Source: DATEVL01 sp035471625 (GTDB taxonomy: Bacteria > Chloroflexota > Anaerolineae > Anaerolineales > E44-bin32). Taken from it: DNA of 64,000 nucleotides. The stretch lies in the NCBI GenBank assembly GCA_035471625.1, contig DATIPT010000037.1:58893-122892 (forward strand), read 5' to 3'. A model generated the notes under the pieces. It had not been told where the DNA came from and ran no database searches. It saw nothing but the letters and a program-made list of their open reading frames with translations. The translations under genes and the position numbers were made by a program. Below, piece by piece: positions 56,269-64,000 of the stretch. Every line of letters starts with the position of its first letter. The stretch's first letter is position 1.

Positions 56269-57098
56269 CCGACGCCTCCCCCTCCCTCGAGATCCACCCC
56301 GACCTTGCCCGGCGGCTCCTCACGGACTTCCTGCGCACTGAGATCGAGCGGGCTGGATTCTCTCGGGCCGTGGTGGGCGTGTCGGGCGGGGTCGATTCGG
56401 CACTCGCATGCTTCCTGGCCGCCGAGGCCCTTGGTCCGAAGAACGTCCTGGCCGTCCGGCTGCCGTTCGCCGAGTCGAGTGCGGACTCGCTCGAGGACGC
56501 CGCCGAGGTCATCCGTCGAACGGGGGTCGCCTCGCACACCTTCGACATCACACCGATGGCCGCCCCGCTCCTGGAAACGATCCCGGCCAAGGACCGGGTC
56601 CGCCGCGGCAATGTCCTGGCTCGTCTGAGGATGATCGTCCTGTACGACCAGTCGGCGGCCTTCGGCGGATTGGTCGTCGGGACCGGCAACAAGACCGAGG
56701 CCCTGCTGGGCTACACGACGCTCTACGGCGATTCGGCCTGCGCCCTCAACCCCATCGGCGATCTGTACAAGACCCAGGTCCGCCAGTTGGCGGCGGCGAT
56801 GGGGGTGCCCGAGCGGATCCTGCGCAAGGCGCCTTCGGCCGACCTATGGCCCGGACAAACCGATGAAGGCGAGCTCGGGATGACCTATGACGAGGTCGAT
56901 CGACTCCTCGTCCGGCTCATCGACGACCGCCAGACCCCCCAGGCGTGCATCGAGGCCGGTTTCGCGCCGAGCCTTGTCCGCCGGACCGTGGAGCGCATTC
57001 GCAAGAACCAGTACAAGCGGTTGCCGCCGATCATCGCCAAGGTCAGCAGCCGGACCCCGGGCACCGACTTCCTGTACCCACGCGACTGGGACACCTAG
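56265..57098 (+). CDS. nadE: NAD+ synthetase, ammonia-dependent subunit
   Basis: A 277-residue ATP pyrophosphatase-fold enzyme making NAD+ from nicotinic acid adenine dinucleotide. The P-loop is VVGVSGGVDSALACF; GTGNKTEALLGYTTLYGDSA, GDLYKTQVRQLA and KAPSADLWPGQTDEGELG are the conserved substrate motifs. It lacks the glutaminase domain, which is encoded by the previous gene (ATGA overlap). Together they form a split glutamine-dependent enzyme. The MFS gene begins 16 bases later. Confidence 0.94.
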   Translation: MTDASPSLEIHPDLARRLLTDFLRTEIERAGFSRAVVGVSGGVDSALACFLAAEALGPKNVLAVRLPFAESSADSLEDAAEVIRRTGVASHTFDITPMAAPLLETIPAKDRVRRGNVLARLRMIVLYDQSAAFGGLVVGTGNKTEALLGYTTLYGDSACALNPIGDLYKTQVRQLAAAMGVPERILRKAPSADLWPGQTDEGELGMTYDEVDRLLVRLIDDRQTPQACIEAGFAPSLVRRTVERIRKNQYKRLPPIIAKVSSRTPGTDFLYPRDWDT

Positions 57099-57114
57099 CC
57101 GCCCACGACCGCCC

Positions 57115-58377
57115 TTGGACCGTCTTCCCCCTGCCCTGCGTCACCGCCGGTACCGGATGCTGTGGTTCGGCATGATGATCTCGATCGCCGGGACCCAAAT
57201 GCAGTTGACGGCGATCCTGTGGCACGTGAACACCCTCTCCCCGGAGCCGATCGCCCTCGGTGCCGTCGGCCTGGCCCGCATCCTGCCGATCGTGTTCTTC
57301 TCACTCGTCGCCGGAGTCGCCGCCGACACGTGGAACCGCCGCCGACTCCTGTTCCTCACCCAATCAGGACTGGCCTTGCTGGCGCTGTTCCTCGGCCTGG
57401 CGACCCTGCGCGGCAACGACTCGCTGGGCCTGATCTACCTGGTCGTGGCGGTTTTCGGCGCCTTAGCCACCTTCGACCTCCCGGCCCGCCAGTCCTTGAT
57501 CCCCAACTTGGTCCCACCGGAAGATCTCACCAATGCTTTCAGCATGAATGCCATCGCCTACCAGGTCGGCGCGATCTCCGGTCCGGCCCTGGCCGGCTTT
57601 GTCCTGGCGACCGGCGGGATCGCCTACTGCTACCTCTTCAACGCGTTTTCCTACCTTGCCGTCCTGGTCGCGCTGGTTCTCATGGGCTCGGTGGCGCAGG
57701 AGCGCGCCGCCCGGCCGCTGGACGCCGGGGGACCGAGGGCCTTCCTGGCTTCAGTGCGAGACGGCCTGCAGTTCGTCGTGGGCCAGCGTCTGATCTTCTC
57801 GAGCATGCTGCTCGATTTCTTCGCGACTTTCTTCTCCTCGGCGACGGCGCTTCTTCCGATCTTCACCCGCCAGATCCTGCGGGCCGGCGCCGTCGGCTAT
57901 GGCTGGCTCGTTGCCGCCCCGGCGATCGGCGCCTTGGGGACGGCTCTGGTCCTCTCCACCCGGCGGCAGATTCCCAACCAGGGACGCCTGCTGCTGACGA
58001 CGGTCGCCGGATTCGGCGTCGCCACGATCGTCTTCGGCTTGTCCAAGTCCTTCTGGCTCACCTTCCTGGCCCTCGTCGCCACCGGCGTCACCGACACGAT
58101 CAGCACGATCATCCGCAACACCATCCGCCAGCTGCGCACGCCCGACGCGCTGCGCGGCCGGATGACGAGCGTCAACCAGATCTTCTTCATGGGAGGCCCG
58201 CAGCTCGGCGAGCTCGAAGCCGGCCTCGTCGCCCAGCTCTGGGGGCCAGTCGTGGCCGTGGTCAGCGGTGGGATCGGCTGCCTGGTCGCCGTGGGCTGGA
58301 CCCACCGGCGCTATCCCGAGCTGGCGACCTACCGGGGCGACGAGACCGCCGTCGTCACGGCGGCGGTGGCGACCTAG
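57115..58377 (+). CDS. MFS transporter (DHA3/EmrB-like exporter)
   Basis: A 420-residue membrane protein with about twelve helices. Motifs: FGMMISIAGTQMQLTAILWH, GLARILPIVFFSLVAGVAAD then TWNRRRLLFLTQ (motif A), and DLPARQSLIPNLVPPEDL with NAFSMNAIAYQVGAISGPAL. These are typical of the DHA3/EntS-type family used for drug or siderophore export. TTG 57115 is used, 16 bases after the NadE stop. It may be co-transcribed with nadE, but the substrate is unknown. Confidence 0.87.
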   Translation: MDRLPPALRHRRYRMLWFGMMISIAGTQMQLTAILWHVNTLSPEPIALGAVGLARILPIVFFSLVAGVAADTWNRRRLLFLTQSGLALLALFLGLATLRGNDSLGLIYLVVAVFGALATFDLPARQSLIPNLVPPEDLTNAFSMNAIAYQVGAISGPALAGFVLATGGIAYCYLFNAFSYLAVLVALVLMGSVAQERAARPLDAGGPRAFLASVRDGLQFVVGQRLIFSSMLLDFFATFFSSATALLPIFTRQILRAGAVGYGWLVAAPAIGALGTALVLSTRRQIPNQGRLLLTTVAGFGVATIVFGLSKSFWLTFLALVATGVTDTISTIIRNTIRQLRTPDALRGRMTSVNQIFFMGGPQLGELEAGLVAQLWGPVVAVVSGGIGCLVAVGWTHRRYPELATYRGDETAVVTAAVAT

Positions 58378-58397
58378 GGCATCCTCCGGGCGGCGCG

Positions 58398-58426
58398 TTG
58401 ACCCCGCGGGCCGGTAGGTGTAGATT
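58398..58426 (+). promoter_or_regulatory. promoter before the quinate 5-dehydrogenase-type gene
   Basis: TTGACC (58398-58403) and TAGATT (58421-58426) are 17 bases apart, a good spacing. The next gene starts at 58454 with GAAGGA 8 bases upstream. Confidence 0.6.
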
Positions 58427-58453
58427 CGGATTCACCTCCAGAAGGATCCCCCC

Positions 58454-59353
58454 ATGAAGCGTGCGGTCAGCATCAGCATCGGAACCTCCCGGCGCGACAA
58501 GGCTGTCGAGATCGAGCTCCTCGGCGAGCGCATTCGGATCGAGCGCATCGGCACCGACGGCGATATGGAAAAGGCAGCCCGCCTGTTCCAGGAACTCGAC
58601 GGCAAGGTCGAGGCGTTCGGTCTCGGCGGCGCCGATCTGGGCGTCCTCGTCGAGCGGCGCTTCTACCCGCTGTACTCCGTGCAGAAGATGGTGCGCTTCG
58701 TCAAGCACACTCCGCTCGTCGACGGCGCCGGGCTCAAGAACACGATCGAATCGCGCCTGGCCCCGTTCATCGACGCCCGGTTGGCCGGCCGCCTCCCCGA
58801 ACGGCGGGTGCTGATCCCGACCGGCGCCGACCGTTGGGGAACGGCGGTGTCCTTCGCCCGAGCCGGCTACGAGTGCGTCTTCGGAGACCTGATGTTCGGC
58901 CTCGGCCTTCCCTTCCCGCTGCGCTCGACGGACGCCATCAAACGCCTGGCGGGCATCCTGATGCCGATCGCCGGCCGCCTGCCCTTCGACTGGATCTATC
59001 CGACCGGGGAGAAACAGGAGGAGCGCAAGCCGAAGTGGGAGACGTACTACGCCTGGGCCAGCGTGATCGCCGGCGATGCCCACTACATCAAGCGCCATAT
59101 GCCCGGCTTGCTGACCGGGAAGGTCATCGCCACCAACACGACCACCGACGAGGATGTCGAGCTCTTCCGGCGCGCCGGAGTCGCCGCCCTGGTCACTTCG
59201 ACCCCGCGCTACGAGGGGCGCAGTTTCGGGACGAACATGATGGAGGCGGCGCTGGTGGCGATCGCCGGAAAGGGCCGGGTCCTCACGCATCCGGAACTGT
59301 CCGAGATGATCCAACGGATCGGCATGGAGCCCCAGCTCCAGTTCCTCCATTGA
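58454..59353 (+). CDS. protein of the 'quinate 5-dehydrogenase' annotation group
   Basis: A 299-residue protein. It begins RAVSISIGTSRRDKAVEIEL then IRIERIGTDGDMEKAARLF and LDGKVEAFGLGGADL, a pattern I recall for a family annotated by similarity as quinate 5-dehydrogenase in Firmicutes and Chloroflexota. A nucleotide-binding Gly motif typical of dehydrogenases is not evident, so the label is doubtful. The C-terminus has GTNMMEAALVAIAGKG. It heads a four-gene plus-strand unit: alkyltransferase-like protein (4-base overlap), nucleotidyltransferase and PAP2 phosphatase. Confidence 0.7.
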   Translation: MKRAVSISIGTSRRDKAVEIELLGERIRIERIGTDGDMEKAARLFQELDGKVEAFGLGGADLGVLVERRFYPLYSVQKMVRFVKHTPLVDGAGLKNTIESRLAPFIDARLAGRLPERRVLIPTGADRWGTAVSFARAGYECVFGDLMFGLGLPFPLRSTDAIKRLAGILMPIAGRLPFDWIYPTGEKQEERKPKWETYYAWASVIAGDAHYIKRHMPGLLTGKVIATNTTTDEDVELFRRAGVAALVTSTPRYEGRSFGTNMMEAALVAIAGKGRVLTHPELSEMIQRIGMEPQLQFLH

Positions 59354-59721
59354 GTCCGTCATCCAATCCCGATCGAAGGCGGCGCAGATTCGCCGAGCGA
59401 GTCTACCGAATCGTCCGGCGCATCCCGCCGGGCCGGGTGATGACCTACGGGGCGATCGCAGCCCACATCCCGGCCCCGGAGGGCATCGATCCGCTTGCGT
59501 ACCGCCGCATCCGCGCCCGATGGGTCGGCTACGCCATGGCCGATGCTCCCGACGACGTACCCTGGCAGCGGGTCGTCAATGCCCGGGGCGGGGTCAGCCT
59601 GAAGGAAGGCTTTGGGCCCGATCTTCAACGATCCCTGCTCGCCGGAGAGGGGATTCAATTGACTGCGGAAGGCGGCGTCGACCTGGATCGCTACCAATGG
59701 ACTCCGGCAGGTCGGATCTGA
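59350..59721 (+). CDS. alkyltransferase-like (ATL) protein, Trp in place of catalytic Cys
   Basis: A 123-residue protein of the MGMT DNA-binding fold. The active-site motif PCHRV is PWQRVVNARGGVS here, so the acceptor Cys is replaced by Trp as in ATL proteins, which bind O6-alkylguanine lesions and mark them for nucleotide excision repair rather than repairing them. RIPPGRVMTYGAIAAHI is the normal helix-turn-helix entry. TTG 59350 overlaps the previous stop (TTGA). It is co-transcribed with the neighbouring nucleotidyltransferase, which is unusual context. Confidence 0.88.
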   Translation: MSPSSNPDRRRRRFAERVYRIVRRIPPGRVMTYGAIAAHIPAPEGIDPLAYRRIRARWVGYAMADAPDDVPWQRVVNARGGVSLKEGFGPDLQRSLLAGEGIQLTAEGGVDLDRYQWTPAGRI

Positions 59722-59737
59722 GGAGAAGCAGGCAGAC

Positions 59738-60517
59738 GTGCAATCCTTGCTGATGTGCGGCGCGGTTCCCGACCCCCACGACCCCCTCTTCCCGCTAACC
59801 CAGGGCCGGCCCAAGGCCATGCTCGAGATGGCTGGCAAACCGATGGCGCAGTGGGTCCTCGATGCTCTCAGCGCGTCCGACCTGGTGGGGGGCGTCATCG
59901 TGATCGGGCTCGGCCGCGAAAGCGGGCTGACCACTTCCAAGCCGGTTTCCTTCCTTCCGGATCACGGCAGCGCGGTCGAAAACGCGCTGGCCGGGGTCCG
60001 TCGGGCGCTCGCCCTAGCCCCCGAAACGAGCCACGTCCTGTTGACGTCGTGCGATGTTCCGACCGTGACGACCGAGATGATCGATTGGCGGATCCGCGCC
60101 GGGATCGCCTCGGGCGCCGACTTCGACTATCTGGCGATTGAGCGCAGTGTGATGGAAGCCCGCTTCCCCGAATCCCGGCGGACCTACACCCCGCTGCGCG
60201 GGATGCAAGTGTGCGGCGGCGACATCAACGTCGCCCACGTCCGGCTGGCGAACAACCGGGACTTCATCGAGAAGCTCACCGCGGCCCGCAAGAGCCCGCT
60301 GCGCATGGCCTCGATTCTGGGCTGGGAGATCCTGGGCCTGTTCCTGACCCGCCAGCTGACCATGGGACGCGCCTCCCGCCTCATCGGCCGCAACCTCGGC
60401 ATCGCCGCCAACTTCACCCTCTGCCCCTACGCCGAGATGGGAATGGACATCGACAAACCGCATCAGTTCGAAATGCTCCGAGACGACCTGGCCCGGCGCG
60501 GCGCGGCGGCTGTCTGA
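59738..60517 (+). CDS. MobA-like nucleotidyltransferase
   Basis: A 259-residue NTP transferase-fold protein. GRPKAMLEMAGKPMAQWVLD resembles the conserved GxGTRxxPxTxxxPK region of sugar or molybdopterin nucleotidyltransferases, here shifted (the loop is LMCGAVPDPHDPLFP). Later parts include VLLTSCDVPTVTTEM (the metal-binding acidic site) and LCPYAEMGMDIDKPHQFEML. The substrate is unknown. GTG 59738 has GAGGAGAAG 9 bases upstream. The PAP2 ATG overlaps its stop by one base. Confidence 0.8.
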   Translation: MQSLLMCGAVPDPHDPLFPLTQGRPKAMLEMAGKPMAQWVLDALSASDLVGGVIVIGLGRESGLTTSKPVSFLPDHGSAVENALAGVRRALALAPETSHVLLTSCDVPTVTTEMIDWRIRAGIASGADFDYLAIERSVMEARFPESRRTYTPLRGMQVCGGDINVAHVRLANNRDFIEKLTAARKSPLRMASILGWEILGLFLTRQLTMGRASRLIGRNLGIAANFTLCPYAEMGMDIDKPHQFEMLRDDLARRGAAAV

Positions 60518-61035
60518 TGCAACGCGTTCTCGATGCCGATTCCCGCTGGACGAAGGCCCTGCGCCTGGGCCACAAGCGTCGCCGGCTCCGCCTCGGCGCC
60601 GCCATCCTGGCCCATTCCGGCGACTCATGGTTCTGGGCCGCCGGCCTGCTCCTACTCGCCTGGCGAGGCGATCCCACCTGGCGGGCCTGGGCGGTCTCGA
60701 TGTTTCTCGCCATCGCCTTCCTCGCCGCCCTCGTGCTGGCCATCAAGTTCCTCTTCCGTCGGCGGCGCCCGGAAGGGGAATGGGGAGCGATGTATCGCCT
60801 GACCGATCCGCACTCGTTCCCCTCCGGCCACGCCGCGCGGGCCTTCTTGATCGCAGCCCTCGTAACCGCCTGGGGACCGATCTGGCTTGCGCCGATTGTG
60901 CTCATCTGGGCTCCCCTCGTGGCGCTGGCCCGGGTCGCCATGGGACTTCACTACGTCGCCGACATCCTCGGCGGGGGAATCCTGGGGCTTGCCCTGGCCG
61001 TCGCCATCGCCAGCTTCCACACCCCGATCCCCTAG
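60517..61035 (+). CDS. PAP2 family phosphatase
   Basis: A 172-residue membrane phosphatase. The three signature motifs are KFLFRRRRP, SFPSGHAARAF and RVAMGLHYVADILGG, with Arg, His and Asp in place. Four to five helices. Typical substrates are undecaprenyl diphosphate or phosphatidic acid. ATG 60517 overlaps the previous stop (TGATG). It closes the four-gene unit; the EamA gene follows at 54 bases. Confidence 0.9.
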   Translation: MQRVLDADSRWTKALRLGHKRRRLRLGAAILAHSGDSWFWAAGLLLLAWRGDPTWRAWAVSMFLAIAFLAALVLAIKFLFRRRRPEGEWGAMYRLTDPHSFPSGHAARAFLIAALVTAWGPIWLAPIVLIWAPLVALARVAMGLHYVADILGGGILGLALAVAIASFHTPIP

Positions 61036-61089
61036 GCCACCCGCCTCCCCTGGCTCGAGGCCGTCGCCTTCCGCAGGTAGACTCCTGCC

Positions 61090-61938
61090 GTGATCCCGAC
61101 CCCGTTCCTCGGCGTTCTTTCGGCGACGGCCTCGGCCGTCATCTGGGGAACTGGGGATTTCGCCGGTGGATACGCATCCCGCCGGAATGCCCCGGTCTTC
61201 GTCCTGATGCTGGCCTCACTGGCGGGCCTGATCGCCTTCGGCGTGTTGGCCGCCCTTGCTGGCGAGCCCATCCCGAACATCACCACGATGGTGTGGTCGT
61301 TCCTGGCCGGGCTGGCTGGAGGACTCGGGTTGGTCGTGTTCTACCGGGCCTTGTCGGTCGGTCCGGCAGCGCTCGTCGCCCCCACGGCGGCGGTTGTCGG
61401 GGCCGGGATTCCCGTCGTGTTCGCCTTCTTCGAGGAAGGCCTCCCGGCACCGGGCCCGTTGGCGGGCCTTCTGCTGGGACTGGTCGGGATCTGGTTGGTC
61501 AGCTCCGGACCCGTCCGTGAGGCCTCCAACTCCCGATCTTCGCTTCGCCTTGCGGTGGCAGCTGGCCTCGGCTTCGGGAGTTTCTTTGTCTTCATCTCCC
61601 GGATTGCCCCCGGATCGCTCTTCGTTCCACTCGGAGTCACCCGTATCGCGGAGTTCGGTCTCGCTGCGACTCTGTTCTTCGTCCGGCGACGTTCGCTTCC
61701 TCCCCAGCCTCTTCGCGCCCTCCCCCTCGTCGTCGGTCTCCTGGACGCCGGTGGGAACGTCTTCTACCTCTTGTCCATCCAAGTCTTGCGACTGGATATC
61801 GCAGCCGTGATCTCATCGATGTACCCAGGCGTCACCGTCCTCCTGGCGAGGATGGTTCAGAAGGAACAGATAGCCCGCCTTCAGGCGATCGGCATCGCGC
61901 TGTGCCTGGCCGCCGTCGGCATGATCGCCCTGTCCTGA
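61090..61938 (+). CDS. EamA/DMT-family transporter
   Basis: A 282-residue membrane protein with ten predicted helices in two similar halves. The first half starts TASAVIWGTGDFAGGYASRR; the second begins near LRLAVAAGLGFGSFF, with VISSMYPGVTVLLARMVQKE at the end. EamA proteins export amino acids or metabolites. GTG 61090 follows a TAGACT element by 7 bases, so the transcript may be nearly leaderless. Substrate unknown. The 190 bases after it hold no gene that I can support. Confidence 0.87.
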   Translation: MIPTPFLGVLSATASAVIWGTGDFAGGYASRRNAPVFVLMLASLAGLIAFGVLAALAGEPIPNITTMVWSFLAGLAGGLGLVVFYRALSVGPAALVAPTAAVVGAGIPVVFAFFEEGLPAPGPLAGLLLGLVGIWLVSSGPVREASNSRSSLRLAVAAGLGFGSFFVFISRIAPGSLFVPLGVTRIAEFGLAATLFFVRRRSLPPQPLRALPLVVGLLDAGGNVFYLLSIQVLRLDIAAVISSMYPGVTVLLARMVQKEQIARLQAIGIALCLAAVGMIALS

Positions 61939-62129
61939 CCTCGCCGCGACTTCTCCAATGGAGTCGGGCAGGGGCCGTTCTCTCTCCAGATCCGATGAAC
62001 CGGGGACCTCGCGGACAGCGTGCCCTGCCTCAACCCCATCGCGCGCCGCAGGCCGTGGGACGGGTGATGTCGCGCAGCCTCCACAGGCCTGGTGGCCCTC
62101 GGGAAGGCGTGCCGAGACGAGTTGGCGAC

Positions 62130-63527
62130 CTAGGGGACTTGCCAGTCGCGGCCGAGAATCACCGCGATGTCAACAGGGGCGTCGGGGAAGGCCTGGTTGA
62201 GGATCTGGCTTTCCTGGAGGCCGAGGAGCGAAGCCAGATAGCTGACGGTGTACGGGAAGCGATCGTTGTAGACGATGATCCTGGAGATTTCATAGTCCAG
62301 CCGATCGGCGTTGCCGACCTCGATCACTTGCAACCCTTGGTCGGTCAGATACTCTGAGGTGCTCGTCGCCAATCCTTCGAAGCCGGATCCGTTGCGGACC
62401 GCCAGCCGGGCCGTCTCCTCGCGAGCACCGGTGGCGGGATCGGTGGTCTCGACCGACGGGCCGACGGCGCTCGTGTAGGTGAAGATCTCATCGCGCAGCT
62501 GGCGGATCCGATCCGGCACCGGTTTCAACACCTGGGCGCCGTCGGGAAGGGTCTGAAGAAGCACCATTTCCGGCGGCGCGATCACGCCGCGCGCAATCGA
62601 TTTCTTGTCGAGCTGCATCCCCAGCAGCCCGAGCGACATCATTTGGTCGAAGCTCAGGTTTGTGCGGACTCCCTGGGCGAGCTCCTGGTACAGAGCCGGC
62701 GCCCGGGCGACCAGCGTCGGGATCATGTCCAGTTCGGTGATCCGATCCCGAACCGCAAGAATGACCTGCTGCTGGCGCTGGGCGCGGTCGAAGTCGCCGC
62801 CTTCGGTCTTGCGCGCCCGGGCGTAGGCCAACGCCTCGGGGCCATCGAGCAGGTAGGCCTTGGCGTCGAGCCACCGGCTCTGGCGCCCGAGCGGCGAGAT
62901 CTTTACCCGCTCAAAGACCATCACCTCGATGCCGCCAATCTCGTCGATCATCCGCTCAAAGGCTCGGAAGTCGATGACGGCGTAGTAGTTGACCGGAACG
63001 CCGAGGAGGTTCTCGACGGTCTTCATCGCCAGGCCCGGCCCGCCACCGGGCAGGTTGAAGCTCTCTCCGAGAAAGTAGGCGGTGTTGATGCGGTTGTGTT
63101 CGAAGCCCGGGATCTCGACCCATAGGTCGCGCGGGATGGAAAGCATGCCTGCGGTGCGCGCCACCGGGTCGACCGTCACGAGCATCATCGAATCGGTGCG
63201 AGGTGCGCCGGTGCCCGATTCCCAATCGCGGTAGTCCAACCCCATGACCAGGATCGTGATCCGATCGCTGCCGTTCCACGGAACGGGGGTCTCGTCGGCG
63301 ACCAGCGGTACGGCGGTCGACCCGGGCAGAGGGGTCGCCCCCGAGCCACTGAATCGGAACGGCGTCGGGCCGGTCCCGGTCCAGGCCGCGACGAGATCTC
63401 GCACGGTTCGGTAGACGAGGTATCCCGACAGCGCCGCCGCGCCGATGAAGACCACGGCCAGCGCCCATACGGCCCAACTCGGGATCCCGGGGCGGGCGGT
63501 TCGCGCCCGATTCGTCGAAGGTCTCAT
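62130..63527 (-). CDS. LCP (LytR-CpsA-Psr) family transferase with LytR_C domain
   Basis: A 465-residue membrane protein. A helix at about 18-42 is followed by a linker and the LCP domain (DRITILVMGLDYRDWESGTG, APRTDSMMLVTVDPVARTAG, MLSIPRDLWVEIPG), with the catalytic Arg in RKTEGGDFDRAQRQQQ. The C-terminal LytR_C part has TARLAVRNGSGFEGLATS. It attaches glycopolymers from lipid carriers to the cell wall or surface. ATG 63527 fits; a longer start adds only a shadow. It lies upstream-adjacent to the ABC-F gene on the same strand. Confidence 0.92.
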   Translation of the reverse strand: MRPSTNRARTARPGIPSWAVWALAVVFIGAAALSGYLVYRTVRDLVAAWTGTGPTPFRFSGSGATPLPGSTAVPLVADETPVPWNGSDRITILVMGLDYRDWESGTGAPRTDSMMLVTVDPVARTAGMLSIPRDLWVEIPGFEHNRINTAYFLGESFNLPGGGPGLAMKTVENLLGVPVNYYAVIDFRAFERMIDEIGGIEVMVFERVKISPLGRQSRWLDAKAYLLDGPEALAYARARKTEGGDFDRAQRQQQVILAVRDRITELDMIPTLVARAPALYQELAQGVRTNLSFDQMMSLGLLGMQLDKKSIARGVIAPPEMVLLQTLPDGAQVLKPVPDRIRQLRDEIFTYTSAVGPSVETTDPATGAREETARLAVRNGSGFEGLATSTSEYLTDQGLQVIEVGNADRLDYEISRIIVYNDRFPYTVSYLASLLGLQESQILNQAFPDAPVDIAVILGRDWQVP

Positions 63528-63558
63528 GCGTCCTTGTTCCCCAAAGCCGCGCATTGTA

Positions 63559-64000
63559 TCACGTTGGGTCGTCCCCCTGTGCCGCCCGCGTCCAGGCTTC
63601 GATCAGCCCCTCGAGGGCGTGTTCCTGCTCGGCGTACTCGCGACCGAGGCGAGCCACAGCCTCCACGTCCTCCCCAGCCAGCTCCAGCTCCCGACCGAGC
63701 GCAGCCAGCGCCAGCTCGGCCTCTTCCACCTGGGCTTCGAGGTTCGCGGCATCCTGGCTCGCCTTCCGCCGGCGATCCTCTCTGGGCTTGGGGCGCCGGG
63801 CGACGCCGGCGTCCGAGTCCTGGATGCGACGCGACGCACGCGCCGACAAGAATGCCTCGAGCCCACCGCGGAAGACTTCGAGCTCGCTTTCTTCGGGTGA
63901 GATCATCCAAACTTGCGTGGCCAGAGCACCGGCCAGGTAGCGATCGTGGGTTACCAGCAGGATCGTCTCAGGGAAGGCTGCCAGCGCATCCTGGAGCGCC
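63559..64000 (-). CDS. ABC-F family ATPase, C-terminal part
   Basis: The gene is cut by the right edge and runs to a stop at 63559. The visible part is the end of the second ATPase domain (ETILLVTHDRYLAGALATQVW, containing the H-loop) and the C-terminal extension, which is a coiled coil rich in Glu and Arg (LEAQVEEAELALAALGRELE). This matches the ABC-F translation factors (Uup/EttA type). Walker A and B lie beyond the window. It lies 31 bases before the LCP gene on the same strand. Confidence 0.88.
   Translation of the reverse strand, partial: ALQDALAAFPETILLVTHDRYLAGALATQVWMISPEESELEVFRGGLEAFLSARASRRIQDSDAGVARRPKPREDRRRKASQDAANLEAQVEEAELALAALGRELELAGEDVEAVARLGREYAEQEHALEGLIEAWTRAAQGDDPT

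Noticed and set aside
1..64000. Search for CRISPR arrays, insertion sequences, phage genes or long direct repeats.
   Set aside because: None was seen: no regularly spaced repeats, transposase or integrase motifs, or terminal inverted repeats.

Overview
The window is one stretch of a high-GC bacterial genome, tightly packed, with many 4-base start/stop overlaps (ATGA, GTGA, TTGA). The gene content best fits an uncultured Chloroflexota (Anaerolineae-like) bacterium: a DUF4388 protein paired with a small GTPase, a TIGR02094-type glucan phosphorylase, M29 aminopeptidase, LCP proteins with a LytR C-terminal domain, and AT-rich -10 elements of the form GGTATAAT. The phylum call is an inference from gene style; no rRNA is present.

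Layout, left to right. 1-6045 (+): end of a YjbQ gene, an LmbE deacetylase, a glucan phosphorylase, a tandem pair of UPF0316/DUF5698 membrane proteins, and a DUF4388 + GTPase signalling pair. 6106-10055 (+): a thiamine operon behind a TPP riboswitch (thiamine pyrophosphokinase, ThiX-ThiY-ThiZ-like precursor transporter, DUF402 protein); the ATPase gene appears to start at CTG. 10157-12144 (-): four small or medium membrane proteins. 12190-12300: a promoter and tRNA-Asn(GTT). 12514-12966 (+): a secreted protein. 13028-13623 (-): remnants of an ECF-like sigma factor gene joined to the tail of a DUF3179 gene. 13692-22630 (-): one co-directional run in metal and redox biology: Fur regulator, Ni/Co ECF transporter (CbiM-PDGLE, CbiQ, CbiO), an arginase-family ureohydrolase, YibE/F, TlpA thioredoxin, Lgt-like protein, DUF2568, and a P1B-type metal ATPase.

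22713-30163 holds the most unusual group: GTP cyclohydrolase II, a stand-alone RibD C-terminal reductase, a zinc-less MDR dehydrogenase, a PTPS-fold protein lacking the usual catalytic residues, a GT4 glycosyltransferase, a small membrane protein and a methyltransferase on +, facing a UPF0104/LPG-synthase-like protein and a CDP-alcohol phosphatidyltransferase on -. I read it as a pathway starting from GTP and making a modified, possibly glycosylated pyrimidine or pterin whose product is unknown. Citrate synthase follows.

31664-46015 (mostly -): PlsC-like acyltransferase, pentaheme cytochrome lipoprotein, M29 aminopeptidase, a duplicated alpha-beta barrel protein, YbaK deacylase, FAD oxidoreductase with a second UPF0104 protein, SWIM protein, ClC channel with CBS and TrkA-C-like domains, MoaA, and a two-component system with a Met-rich sensor next to a Met-rich secreted protein (possibly copper/silver). 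46207-54609: DUF1232-like protein, RimO, RodZ, ribosomal protein L9, quinone oxidoreductase, DUF6326-like, GNAT, SPFH/NfeD pair and a double-GNAT protein. 54684-61938 (+): degenerate Lgt paralogue, a split glutamine-dependent NAD synthetase (amidase + NadE), MFS transporter, 'quinate 5-dehydrogenase'-type protein, an alkyltransferase-like protein with Trp in place of Cys, a nucleotidyltransferase, PAP2 phosphatase and EamA transporter. 62130-64000 (-): an LCP protein and the C-terminal part of an ABC-F ATPase that runs off the edge. There are no phage, transposon, CRISPR or rRNA features that I can see.
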